A stretch of DNA of 64,000 bases from NCBI GenBank assembly GCA_014549065.1, contig JACDOX010000082.1:993690-1057689 (forward strand). The letters are read 5' to 3'. Positions within the stretch are counted from its first letter, which is position 1. Each line of letters begins with the position of its first letter. This stretch comes from Cardinalis cardinalis (taxonomy: Eukaryota > Chordata > Aves > Passeriformes > Cardinalidae). This document shows, piece after piece, positions 40,091 to 51,371 of this stretch. The translations under genes and the position numbers were made by a program. Below the pieces are notes generated by a model. It ran no database searches, was not told the DNA's origin, and saw nothing but the letters and a program-made list of their open reading frames with translations.

Positions 40091-40208
40091 TTTGATTTCT
40101 TCACATAGAGCCAGTAGACAACACCTGCAATCAGAGCAACCAGCAGAAGACCGACCACAATTCCCACTATTAGCTTTGCCTGGTCATTAACCTTTTCACT
40201 GTTGTCAT
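40091..40208 (-). CDS. ALCAM: ALCAM exon 14: juxtamembrane stalk and transmembrane helix
   Basis: This 118-bp exon starts with AT, completing an Asp codon, then reads DNSEKVNDQAK, followed by the membrane span LIVGIVVGLLLVALIAGVVY, then WLYVKKSK. The run of about 22 hydrophobic residues flanked by WLY and a lysine cluster is a type I stop-transfer segment. The acceptor TTCAG ends at 40209 and the donor GTAAG begins at 40090. The last Lys codon is split AA|G with exon 15. Shedding of the ectodomain by ADAM17 in mammals occurs close to this stalk. Confidence 0.97.
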
Positions 40209-40352
40209 CTGAAGCAAAGAAGAAAAGTTAATGAGACGACCTATGATAAAGTAAAGCATTGCAGCATTTCTAAAGAATTTTCACAAGAAACAGAAAAAGG
40301 GATTAGAAAGTTAAAAAAAGGAATAAAAAAAGAGAGAGGAAACCATACATAC

Positions 40353-40391
40353 CACTTCTGTCCTCTGGCTCATCATATTCTGGAATACTTA
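40353..40391 (-). CDS. ALCAM: ALCAM exon 13: 39-bp juxtamembrane cassette
   Basis: The acceptor TTTCAG ends at 40392 and the donor GTATGT begins at 40352. The exon reads SIPEYDEPEDRS, with split codons on both sides. It is symmetric (one carried base at each end), so skipping it keeps the frame and removes 13 mostly acidic residues between the last Ig domain and the membrane. The same-sized human exon 13 is known to be alternatively spliced, giving an isoform that is shed more readily. The first part SIPE matches human, while the second half differs. Confidence 0.93.
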
Positions 40392-41078
40392 CTGAAATGA
40401 AAAATGTTAAAATTGAATTAAAGACAACACAGATCTAAAAGTCACCTTTAATGACCTATCTACAGCAATGACAGAAACTGGAACAGTGTTTTCCAAACAA
40501 GATATTTAAATCCATCTTTAAACAGAAGCCTTTCCTTTGTAATTATACTATAAACATTAGAAGAATCTTACTCTAAACCTGTAATATTCAAGTCAGAAGT
40601 AATTCTGACTGAGAATTTCTATCCTACCATTGCATAGCTTCTCACTACCTTTCATCATGATATATTATTGAAGCCCAGTATGGCTGATTTCTGTTGTGAG
40701 TCAAGTCNCACCAATAAACTGTAATTTAGGGACTAAGAGATATTGTTAATTTTGTAATAAATAAATATCTCTGTTTTGTAAATGAAGTATTACTTTGCAG
40801 TATTTTGTACTATTATGTACTATTATTTTCTAATATTGTTTACTTTTGTAGCTAGCCAAGAAAGTCATGAAGACTAAGTGACTTATTGTAGAAAGCTATC
40901 AATAAATTTTATGTACTACTGATCCAGAGTNGATTTACAATTGCTTGACTTAAGACAAAAAGGTTAAATATCTTAGTATTAACATTACTATGCAGTCCTA
41001 CTCTTCATTTGAGTGTGATGTATGGGTACTTTATGAGAAACTGTAACTTTAAGGAAATTATCTTTAGAGGACACTCAC
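40392..41078 (-). other. ALCAM: ALCAM intron 12
   Basis: A 687-bp AT-rich intron, donor GTGAGT at 41078. It contains no recognised feature. Confidence 0.85.
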
Positions 41079-41211
41079 TAGCAGAGACGTTCATGGAGGT
41101 CACAGTCCTTTCTAGCTCATTTTCTGCAATGCAAGTTAAAGTTACATTTTCCTCAGGAGCAATTACAATTTTACTGGAAAATTTCCCATTAACATATTTT
41201 GTCTCCTCTGT
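41079..41211 (-). CDS. ALCAM: ALCAM exon 12: second half of Ig domain 5
   Basis: This 133-bp exon begins in phase 0 with TEETKYVNGKFSSKIVIAPE and contains ENVTLTCIAENELERTV and MNVSA. The Cys in TLTCIAE is the F-strand cysteine of the fifth (membrane-proximal C2) domain. ENVT and NVSA are N-glycosylation sequons. The acceptor TTTTCAG ends at 41212 and the donor GTGAGT begins at 41078. The final A joins TA of exon 13 to give Ile, as in human NVSAIS. Domains 4 and 5 support lateral (cis) clustering in the family. Confidence 0.97.
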
Positions 41212-42658
41212 CTGAAAAGGTGAAAAATGAAGATTAGTATCATTTAAAAACACAAAGAACAATACAAGCATCACTTGCATTACACAGTGAAAATGGTCAG
41301 AGGGAAATAACTTTCAACTTATATTTCAGTTTTCCAAACAATAGCAAGAGAAATAGTACATTGTTTTATTAAATGATAATGTGAATANTTGAAAGAAAAA
41401 GTTGGCCAAAATATCTAGTCATAGTACAGTGTGTGCTGTAAGACCAATGATAAATTTTTTTTTTCTGGACGATTAACAACATTCTGTATTTGCTTTTAAT
41501 TCAAGTATTTAAAAAAATACTCCAAGTGAAAAAAAATCTTAAAATTTCAAACTTCTAAGGTGTAATTTTTTCCATCTTGCTGTTTCTCATTTATGTCACT
41601 ATAAGGNGAAGAATTTTTCCAAGTTTTCCAGTTTCCAGCTTTCCAAGCTATTTCCCCACCAAGCATTATTTTGCCAAGCTACGTGGGTCTAGTAGCACCT
41701 ATAGTATCTGTACTGTAATATCAATGTTCCTTAAATTTGCTGCACATCATTCTTGGATTAATGCAACACCTAGAGAAAATTATTTGCAATCTTTTATATA
41801 GCTTCAAGACAATTCCTGTCCTATACCTACAAGTAAATGGACCAATTTTGTCAGCTACACATAATTTCTGTAGCTCAAAGCAAAACCTAATGAAATGTAA
41901 TGGAATCTACGGGAGCACTGTACATTGTCCTTCCAGCCACTGACNGCAGAGAGGTCTCATTTATTTTTCCTGCTAAGGAAAAATCTGACAATGCTTTTCA
42001 GGGGATTGGTAATCCATATAAAAATACTGCAGTGTGCATATTTTCCAGGTATTTTCCCTGTTATATATGAGTTCTTCTTATTTATCCCTCAGGATGAATG
42101 CATAATTTTCTATTTCCAGTGAGAAACAACAGGAATAATCATACAAAAACAACTCTAAATATTAGGATAAAAGCTGGAAAGCATTTAAGGAACTATAATG
42201 AATGTAACTTCTGATTCACACATGCCAAATTTCATTACATTTCACTCAGTTAATGCCTACATCAAGTACCCATTTGCTTTCTAATGGAAGTTCTACAATT
42301 CCATCATTATTTGCAAATTCTTTACGCAATGGCAAAACCAGCACATTACCCAGATAAAATGACTAAGTACCTTAATTTTAAAAATGCATATTTCATTTGT
42401 AACCTTTTCTTTTCCCTTCCAGCTTCAGCTTGTAGCCAGTGGATCTCCTTTGCTATCACCTGTTCTATTCAAAAAGGCTTTATCATAAAAAAATCATCCA
42501 TGTAAGTATGTGGTAGCTACAGCTACCACTTAACCTTCTCCTAAATAAACAAAAAAGACTTTTCTTCAATCTCACTACCTCAAAAATGTTCCTTGATTTT
42601 AATTTGCACTTCCTGTACAGTAGTTTTTGGTGAATATAGTAATAAGAAAGATACTTGC
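41212..42658 (-). other. ALCAM: ALCAM intron 11, GC-AG type
   Basis: A 1,447-bp intron whose donor reads AAA|GCAAGT (GC at 42658-42657) and whose acceptor is a standard CAG. The nearby GT at 42654-42653 would shift the frame, so GC is taken as the real donor. Apart from the splice sites no feature is seen. Confidence 0.85.
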
Positions 42659-42792
42659 TTTATTTAGGATGCTTCCACTGCCTGTAACTGTCCATTGCAC
42701 TGCTGGCTTGGGGAAACCTTCCACATGGCAGATAATTGTCTTAGACATCTTATTTGTGTTGGTTTTCTTGGTCATTTTGATTTGAGGTTTTC
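42659..42792 (-). CDS. ALCAM: ALCAM exon 11: first half of Ig domain 5
   Basis: This 134-bp exon completes a Gly codon, then reads KPQIKMTKKT and IICHVEGFPKPAVQWTVTGS, and ends GSILNK. The Cys of IICHVEG and the Trp of VQWTV are the B-strand Cys and core Trp of a C2-type Ig fold. The terminal Asn-Lys joins Thr of exon 12 to make an NKT sequon across the junction (NQT in human). The acceptor TTCTTGTAG ends at 42793. The donor is GCAAGT rather than GT. Confidence 0.96.
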
Positions 42793-42867
42793 CTACAAGA
42801 ACAGTATTACAGTTAACCATTTTATATAAAAATAACAATTAATGATTGTAACTATCTGCTTGCTTAC

Positions 42868-43003
42868 CTTCCACAATAAGTTTAAGTGTCTGTCTTTTCC
42901 TCAGCCCTTCGACCTCCTGTAGAGTAGTTTCACAGACATAGTTTCCAGCATCTTGATACTGAAGACTTGAAAATGATGGGCTTGTTTGCATTCTGGTATT
43001 GTC
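42868..43003 (-). CDS. ALCAM: ALCAM exon 10: second half of Ig domain 4
   Basis: This 136-bp exon reads DNTRMQTSPSFSSLQYQDAG, then NYVCETTLQEVEGLRKRQT and LKLIVE plus the first base of a Gly codon. YQDAGNYVC is the classic Ig F-strand motif, with the tyrosine-corner Asp and the disulfide Cys. The acceptor TTATCAG ends at 43004 and the donor GTAAGC begins at 42867. The next intron is only 75 bp. Confidence 0.97.
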
Positions 43004-43849
43004 CTGATAAAGTCAGGAGTTAGAAATGACAGAGATGGACTCACAGTAAATTAACCCCTTAATGACTCCTATCAACAGAAGTTTTCACATGCTTTGGAAA
43101 ATTAGAGCCTCTCTTTTTTAAGCTGTTTCCTCATTAATAAGTACATTTGAATATACAACGTGAAAAGTGGAAACTGATGGAGATTTATAGAAGCCATCTC
43201 CTTTCTTCTTGAACAATTTTGCTTTTAAATCAAGAGCATAGATGGGATCAGTTATTAGCTCTGAGCTTTTCTAGTAGGTTGGCCAGGAGAATGAGTAATA
43301 TTTGAGACACAAGTAACTCTCTTCTAGGCCAGGCTTATGAGATCAACATATGCTCATAAACAACCATTAAACATCATTACTATAAGTTTCAAGCACTACA
43401 GGTTTTGTATAAAGTCACCTTCTTCAATAGCTACAATTTTCACCATCTAACCTTTCAACCCTTGCCCTTTTGTTATGTTTATCAGAACCAAGAACAAGTG
43501 CACCTCTGACAAAATGCACCAAAATTCCTCCAAATGGGCTTTTCTTCTTAGAAGAACCTTATTCTCAGAGGGTCTTGTATAGACCATTTCACAGAAGTTG
43601 TATTTGTGTTACAATATGCCTTAATTCTCTCCATTTGGAAGCTGAGCTGATAATTACAGTAACTAATTTTCAGTCATCAATGTNAGTAGATCTCATTTTA
43701 ACCACGTGCCTAAGACCCATTTTAACAATATTCTTTAAAAAGCCCAATGAACAACTTCCTTCCTTCCTTCCTTCTAAAACACTGAAGTAGCAGCAGTAAC
43801 ATGAAGAGGTGAACACCCAGATGGAGTGTGAAATAGATGAATTACTGAC
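43004..43849 (-). other. ALCAM: ALCAM intron 9
   Basis: An 846-bp intron with donor GTCAGT, a less common +3 base. It holds a short (TTCC)n run near 43759-43774 and nothing else recognisable. Confidence 0.85.
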
Positions 43850-43962
43850 CTTTATCCAAAACACAGTTGCATTTCTACTAGAAGAAATTGTGCATGACAC
43901 AGGCAGGGCCTCTCCAATCTGTTTTGTGACTTCTCCACTAGGAGTAAGCTGCAAATCCAGAT
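43850..43962 (-). CDS. ALCAM: ALCAM exon 9: first half of Ig domain 4
   Basis: This 113-bp exon starts with AT, finishing a Tyr codon, then LDLQLTPSGEVTKQIGEALP and VSCTISSSRNATVFWIK. VSCTIS holds the B-strand Cys, FWIK the core Trp, and RNAT a sequon conserved with human. The acceptor TATCCCAG ends at 43963 and the donor GTCAGT begins at 43849. It joins exon 10 in phase 0, as in human WMKDN. Confidence 0.97.
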
Positions 43963-46810
43963 CTGGGATAGAAAGAACATTTGTAAAAAGTTAATCTCAG
44001 AAAGCCTGGCCCATTTCAGAGGCTTATCAAGAAAAGAAAATGTGACTAATTGCACTCATTAAATTCAAGATCTCATTTCTTCAATAAAATTCAAGTCAAT
44101 TTTACAAGGAAGGGAGATGAGAGAATTATTCTAAAACAGGCATTGCAGAACATTCATATTTTTGCTGTAATTATAGGCTAAAAGGAAAAGCAAAACCTCA
44201 CTAATCACTAGACAAATGAATACACTTTTTTCCCCTTGTTCTGCTGAAAGAATGACAGAGTAGGCACAAGAAGCTGAAGAAGTACTTCTCATAAGAGTTT
44301 GTGCATCTCAGAAAGGGATGCACAGAAAGCTGTGAGGGTAGCTTACTATGGGCCAGGCAGAAATGCATCTTCAGGGAAGGACTAGTGCTAGGACTAGGTG
44401 GGGACAGGTTATCCTACATAGTAATTGTGGAGAGAACAGCAAGGGTCAAGGGCTGCCTTTCTATGGTATGGTAAAACTAGAGGATTTTTACCCTCAAAAT
44501 CTGAAGGGGATGAAGAAGGTCAAAGAGGGTGTATGAGGCATGATGCTGACTGAAGGGGTGAGAAGTCTAAATTACAGGGTTGCAGAACTGCACATGAAGC
44601 CCTTTATTTGTTCTCATTTGTAACTTAAAATGCCACTTTTGTGTACCTCAAAAAAGAGTCCAAGCTCTGCCTGACATATTTAAAGTCAAGGGAAATTGCA
44701 GTCAGCGATGGCTGTGTTTGACACAAGGCAGGGTGAGAGCCAGTAACAGAAACAGCAGGAAACATTGCTCTGGATTTTTCTTAGTTTAAGGACTTGGTGG
44801 GCTGGTCATTTAAAAAAAAAAAATAATCCTACAGTGAAAGAAGAGCAGAGTTTGCCAATCTTTATTTTGCTTCCCCTCTGACACTGCCTTGCTTGTAAGC
44901 CAGGCTGCCTCATTGAATGACTATCACAGATGTGTGCACACACACAAACACATGCAGTCAAAAGCACACATGACTTCATCTCAAATATAGTACTTGCTGG
45001 AAAGGGGCTGCAAAGCCTCCTTCTGGGCTTTTAAGTCGAGCTTAAAAAAAGCTTGAGACAAAAATAACAGTGGAGCAAAGTGAGTTTTCCTTAACAAAAC
45101 AGTGAACTTCACTACTGGCTTCATTCAGTGGTTGCCCTGGGAACACCATTGTAATTAAAGGTGGAACTTGAGGGAACAACTACTGGATTCAGCCTGTACT
45201 ACGGGTCTGCAGCATTATTATCTGTGTTACAAGCCCAACGTCTNTTCTGACAGGTCACAAGAATTGCACTTTCATCTGTGAATGAGTCAAAACTCTTGAT
45301 GAGATAAAATGGCGTCTTGTTTCTGTATTCCTATGGGGATTTCCTATCCTCCCTCCTGAAACCAGTAAATGGAACCCAACTATTCTCCTGTGGCTTCCAG
45401 AAGGAAAAAAAGAAAGAAATAAAATAACAAGACTTGTCCAGTGAGCAGTATATAGATTTGGATAGTGTTTGAGATGTGTTTCTTCTAAAACACATTCTAC
45501 CAGGGCAGAGAGGTGGTTAAAGANAAAGCTATTATTTTTTTCCCCTCAAGAATTTCCTTCTACACGTACTTAAACCTTTTGTTCTTTGAAACAAGATAGC
45601 ACCTCAAACCTAAGAAATCACCAAAGGCCATTCAGAAGGCATTCCTCTCATATTTGGCATAGGAAGCAAAAATTCACGGAAGTTTTTGCCTTCATCTCAG
45701 GCAAGACTGACACTGAGCTCAGAGCAATCCTTCAGCCCAGTCTTCCACCAGGGTAGTCTGACTGTGCCCTGCTGGCCCCTTTGTGTGGTGCAACCGGGAC
45801 TACAATCCCTCCCACACCCGTCTTGGTTGCTACACCAGTTCAGGAAAATGTAGAGGATATGAGATGAGCTACATAACTCAGAGCAGTATTTGTATGATTT
45901 ATAAGGCAAGACAGAATTAAGCTACTGTTTAACATAGGATCCCCTCTGGAAGCTCTACGTGAACAACTTGATTTAGCTTAATTTTCTGCCAGTTTCNCTG
46001 TAAGGTCCACAAAGTAATGTGATGTAGTTATCTTAACCTCTCTACTTAATAAATAATCTCACTTTGGTACAGAAGTATGAGGAGAAAACATTTTCTTGCA
46101 TATAGAAGACTATCAAAACCAAATTTTTGTCTCCATTGAAAGAAAAACTTTTCCGAGAGAATTTTCTGTACATTTCATGTTTGGCTTTGAAATGTTCTTC
46201 AGAAACAAGCTCCTCATCAGGCACCACTTTCAATATATGCTAGCTCTTAATGTGGTCTCATTTGAAGTCTTGCATTGATTTCAGTGCTGTCTTTGCATAC
46301 CAAGTAGGGCAGGGAAGAGACAAACAGTGCATTCTGCANGTATCACCACATCATGTGAGGGAGGTATGGAATTAATGTGGGCAAGACTGGAGCACACATT
46401 TCTGTTTGGAAGCTGTGGCACATCTAGGACAGACTCCCAGCACTTAAAGGAGGCCTCTGATGGAATACTGTGCTGCATTTGGGAAAACTATGCAGGCATC
46501 TCTTTGTTGTCTGAACTCCATAAATAAAGTAGCAGACAACTGGAAACTTCTCCTCGTATCTTGAGAANAGATTTTTCCATGCAACATTCAAAAGGTGACT
46601 TCCCCTGTATTTTCAATGGCTTTACAGAAAGACGAGACAAGTCAAGACAAGGCTATAAAAATATCTATAAAGAAATACAAATGCTTTCTCCCAAGACCTT
46701 CAATTTACTGGATGGTTTGCAGAACACATTTTAGCAGAAAGGAAAGCATCACAAAGAGGAAGTTCCACAGACCTACTTAGTTCACAATAGGTTTTATGTG
46801 CAGAAACAAT

Positions 46811-46925
46811 TACAGAATCATAGAATGCTTGGGCTGGAAGAGACCTAAAAGATCCTCTGCTTCCAACCCCTCTGCCATGGCCAGGAACACCAACACTAGA
46901 CCAAGCAGCTCAAATCCCCACAGCA
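46811..46925 (-). mobile_element. CR1 LINE fragment, 3' tail, inverse orientation
   Basis: The + strand starts CAGAATCATAGAATGCTTGG, the reverse complement of the CR1 terminal octamers, followed by GGCTGGAAGAGACCTAAAAG, CTTCCAACCCCTCTGCCATG and CACTAGACCAAGCAGCTCAA. All are CR1 3'-end blocks. Only about 115 bp remain. It has the same orientation as ALCAM transcription. Confidence 0.9.
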
Positions 46926-47647
46926 ACAGATAATGAAAGGGCACTGAGGGTTGAAAGATTTGCTTCTTTATAGCTGAGGGAAGAAATACCTGTCCTCTTC
47001 TGCTGGGCGCTTTCTTTGCCTTACCCAGGGTGTGCTTCTACACCTCTGTAAGTGGCTGTAAACAGCTCCTGCCCTGGTCCCCTGCCTGCCAGTTTTGCTC
47101 ACCTGACCCTGGGCAAACTCACTGAAGGAACAAAGCTGGCAGAGAATTTACAACCTTGTGTGAAAAACCGCAAATCCACAACATCAATCCTGCTCTGTTG
47201 CTGCCTCTGTAGAGGGACAAATCACGNCAACCATGAGCACTCAGTTCTGCTGGACTTTAAATTGGGACCTGGCTGCACAGATCCTGCTCTGAAGGGCAAG
47301 AAATCAGGTTGTACAGTCTGTCCTTTATGTTCCATGGATAAGGCAGGGAATCTTTCATCCCCCCTCAATTTCCTTCACAAATAATTTCCCTAAGCATTAT
47401 GGGTAACTCTGATGCTTTAANGTCAATTTTCAGCATTCTGTAAGACTCAACTTGGAAAAATGGAGCTTGGTATTCTCCACAAAAAAATATTTAAGGATTA
47501 TGGCATAATAATGTTTTTTGATATCAGCAAGAAACTTTCCCTATACAGACACCAAAATAAATCAGTGCCATTATAATGCCCAATAAAATTGGTTTGGGAA
47601 AAGACACTACTGTTGAAATTTAACAAATTACTACAAATAGTTTCTGT

Positions 47648-47726
47648 AATTTAAATTAATTTTAAATTAATTTAAATATTAAAATTAATTAATTATATTA
47701 AATTAATTTTAATTAATATTATTATA
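47648..47726. repeat. AT-only low-complexity stretch
   Basis: About 80 bp composed of interleaved TTAA, AATT and TAAT words with almost no G or C; largely self-complementary. It lies in ALCAM intron 8. Confidence 0.8.
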
Positions 47727-49507
47727 TTGCCTGCTTTTTGTTGTGCTTGTGGTTGGGTTTTTTAAAAATAAAATAAAAAAAATATAAAATGCTGAGATTG
47801 GATGTGAAGAAATGAAAAGCCCTGAATCCTAACCAAGGTTTTTTTAGTGTGCCAGCACAGAGAGGAATATTCATCCATATAAAAGGTGAGCAGTAGAGCA
47901 AAAGAGGGAGAAAAAGTAGGATTTGATAAGCATTAGTAAGTACTATCTGAAGGACAAACCACATGCTGCAGAAATGCTTTAGACCAGCATCAGACAAGAC
48001 AATGAAATACCTTAANGATGGTGCATGGTCTGGACATTCAGGAATTACAGAACTATTCCAGGCCACTGCACCTCATTTTAAAAAAGGCTTTATTGCAGGT
48101 AGAGGTGTTCTGGAAAAAAACCAAAATGAACCCTAAGTCAAGTGAAGTAGTAGGGTACTGGACCGCAGCTCTGAGTTCTGAGTAGCTGCATTAGCTGCCA
48201 GCACTAGGAAGATTCATGTCTAGAAATTACATGTTTCTCTGGCATAGCAAAGCTCTTTGAATGTGCAGACAAAACAGAAGACACAGGAAAATTGCCTTGT
48301 TAAAAATAACTTGGAGTTGAGAAAGCCATTTTTTAGAGTAATTATTTATGAAAGCAAAAGTAGACATGCAATACACTTGGAGAAAAATCAAAGGGTGGGT
48401 TATACCAGCGTAAAGGTACCTTTGCTATCCAGCACTGAAGAGGCAGTGGCACAGAGCCCTTTTCAGGTTTTACATGCCCAACTCTTGGCAAACAGAAGAG
48501 GTGGGCAGGGTAACAATGGATGATCTTATTAAAGGCAAAATATTCATTAAATATAATAGCGTAATTAATAATGTGTAGTGTAATTAATCAATAATCACCG
48601 ATATATTATGCATGTATTGTACCTCTTCCAAGAAAAAAAAATACAAAACCAAGTATAGAAACATGAAGTTTGTTTTAATGTAAAATATAACTACAGTGGA
48701 AGCCTTTAAACTTCATTATCCTTCAGATCCCTCTGAACCTGTCAACTACTGATGANACTGTGAAGACTACAGACAATCAATGTTTCTAGGGAAAACTTCT
48801 ACCCCTGGAGTGAGTTCTATTTAACAGCCTGTGATACTATAGCAGAGTTTGAAAGAGTTCCTGCTCTTGACTTCTGCATAAAGAGACAAGCAACTATGGC
48901 TTCAATGGTTCAACCATTTCAATGGCTGCTTTCAAAGTGTTGCTGATAGTGTGACTAAACAGTATCCAGCTAAAGAAAATTTACTGAGCTCTGTAGCTCT
49001 CAAGATCCTGGAAAAAGTAAAAAAATCCAACTTTTCCAATGTGAACATAACGACTTCCTAAGTTTCTTTTCTGGGCTCCTAACACGCTAACCGCATTGAG
49101 GGAATGGGAACTTAACTATGAAGAATGACCTTCAGTGATATTCCTGTGGATTTGCTTCCATGTTTGTCTACATTCTAAGGCACAGCTGGAAGAAAGTAAT
49201 TTGCCCTATATACNTTCACATGAGCAAAAGATAAAATAACAAAATTCTCACCGTATGTGACAGTGTAATAGAACCATNTACTATCCAAAGTTATGTGAAG
49301 TGAAACTGTCCAGCCAATGAATTGAGAAAGTCAAGATTTTCAAACAGAAATACATTAGAATAAATANAAATGACTGGACACACCTTCAAACCAACATTTC
49401 ACTTGTAGGTAACTGCACTAAGCTGCATACACAAAGCAGAGAAACCATCCCAGGAGGCCCAAGANCAGTTTGAATCCTACCTAGGAGTGCAAAATGCAAT
49501 GACTTAC

Positions 49508-49637
49508 AGTGCACAGTGATGGTGGTCGAGTCCATCATGCTTTTGTCAGTCAGAGAGCACTTGTATTCTCCTGTTGCATTTCGTCTCACATCTGTCATTG
49601 TGTAAGTATCTGAGCTTCTTACACCTTCTGTTTCTCC
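49508..49637 (-). CDS. ALCAM: ALCAM exon 8: second half of Ig domain 3
   Basis: This 130-bp exon begins GETEGVRSSDTYTMTDVRRN and continues ATGEYKCSLTDKSMMDST, TITVH and the first base of a Tyr codon. YKCSL holds the F-strand Cys and RNAT is a conserved sequon. The DKSMMDST stretch is one residue shorter than human DKKSMIAST, which accounts for the one-residue difference over the whole protein. The acceptor CCTGCAG ends at 49638 and the donor GTAAGT begins at 49507. Confidence 0.97.
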
Positions 49638-51243
49638 CTGCAGGTGGAAAACAAGACATTTACCGTACATGGGTCTGCTAAACCCACTAATTTTTGTTGA
49701 GGATTTTTTTTAATTACAAGGATGGTGAAATACTCCAAAGCACGTATAGGCACGGCATCANTGAAATGTAATAACCTATTAGTTAAAGTAACATTTACTT
49801 CCTGCATGATAACATTATTTTTAAAAATCAAGAGCTTACTCTTTTAATTGAATAACTAACTCATTTTAAGAGGATGTTACAATACAAAATTTAAAAGTTT
49901 AGCCAAAAAAATCAGTCTACTAACAAGTATTGCAGAAATCAAAACAACAAAACAAATTGTGTTACTAAGTCTGGTTCTGATATATTCAGCTTAGGAAAAA
50001 TCACGAACTGAATTGTACTGCATTGCATGTTTTTGAACAGCACAAGCACACTGGTGTTTTGAATTAGCCAGCAAATGCCGCTTTATGGCTGTCCAGTTCC
50101 CCAATTTCCCCTTGATTACTGACTTAGATCAGCTTTGAAACAAGCACAGAATGATACCTAATTCCTATCTCTGAATCCAGAAAGAGATTTATAATACCTG
50201 TGAGCCTTTCAAAGAGATCACCCACTGCAACTCTCCTTGAGAGGAAAGACCAGTATCAGACAGCAGGGAGCCCACAGATAAGACAAACTCGGGTGTTTAG
50301 CTCACTCACTGTGATAGCAGAGCAAGGAGAGATACTAGACACTTTTTCACTGGCATTTAGTGACTTTCCAGGATGACTCACTGAATCTAAATGGCTGTTC
50401 TGAGATAAGGACTTCAGCTCCTAGCTCTCCTTGCTCTCTCCAACAATTCAAACATGCCAGGAGTCCAGAGTAGTGACGATTATGTTCAGAGGGTGACATG
50501 CTGGGTTTGAAATATCTGAAAGGACGCCACTTCTTTTGGCTTCTTGCAAGAGCAGCTCTGCTCAGAGCTGCAGCAGGAACAAATAAGGCACATAAAACAG
50601 GAGTGGGAAGCAGGACATGGGAGCAAGGACCAGGAGTCTTAGAATATAAAGCCACATCTGTCTGTGGATTTCACCAGTACAAAGAAGATTAATGGTAACA
50701 AAGCCTTTATTTTTCTCAGTCTGTGTCTTAAGCATTTTACAGATTTGCTCTTCTGTGCTGTCACACACATTATTTTTGTGTTGTTATGCCACTGAACAAT
50801 TAACTGAAGAAAAGAAATTGCACAAAGATTAATCTGTGAAAGTCCAAAAAATAGATGAATTAATTTGCTGTACTTTCACTGCTGGATCTGTGTTATGACA
50901 GCAGATGAGATGGTTTTCTTCAAGATGCTAAACTGCTGTAATCAAAACTGTTTAATAAAATACCTGATGATGGGAAATAAAACCTTGTAATTTTTAGTAG
51001 GTCTAAACTGAAAAATTTGGGCGGGCTGGAGGGAAGGAGAGTTTTTTCAAAAATATTTTGGCGACTTAGGTGAGGTGTTCTCAGAGTGTGATATAATGGT
51101 CAATGTCTATCTTCAGTGTTTGTCTCATCGAATTCCTTTCTTCATTTGTTACAAAACCACGTAGACACTGACATGGAGCAATGTCTGCAGGAAGGAATGA
51201 TACAGAATATTTCACTAGGCAGCGACAGCAAGGCAGGACTTAC
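49638..51243 (-). other. ALCAM: ALCAM intron 7
   Basis: A 1,606-bp intron with donor GTAAGT and no recognised repeat or gene. Confidence 0.85.
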
Positions 51244-51371
51244 TGGAATGTAAAACAGGAACTCCTGTGGAGGAGGGTTGCCATTTCCTGAGCACTTCAG
51301 AGTGATGTTATCGCCCTCTTTAATGGTACTACTTTGTGGNAGCACTTGAATAGTCACCTTCTCTGTTGGGT
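51244..51371 (-). CDS. ALCAM: ALCAM exon 7: first half of Ig domain 3
   Basis: This 128-bp exon starts with AC, completing Tyr, then PTEKVTIQV, a CTN codon (Leu whatever the N at 51340), then PQSSTIKEGDNITLKCSGNG and NPPPQEFLFYIP. LKCSGNGNPPP is a C2-set B-strand and loop motif and DNIT is a sequon. The acceptor TTTCACAG ends at 51372 and the donor GTAAGT begins at 51243. Confidence 0.97.

Larger units (their letters stand above)
43963..49507 (-). other. ALCAM: ALCAM intron 8
   Basis: A 5,545-bp intron. It carries a short CR1 tail at 46811-46925 on the - strand and a very AT-rich TTAA/TAAT low-complexity stretch at about 47648-47726, plus a short CA-rich run near 44935-44951. No embedded gene is seen. 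Confidence 0.85.

Noticed and set aside
42653..42658. GT four bases downstream as the donor of ALCAM exon 11
   Set aside because: It would add four bases (GCAA) and shift exon 12 out of frame, destroying the conserved ENVTLTC motif; the GC donor restores the exact family junction.
47648..47726. AT-rich stretch as a replication origin or matrix attachment region
   Set aside because: Composition alone is not evidence; it is most simply low-complexity DNA.
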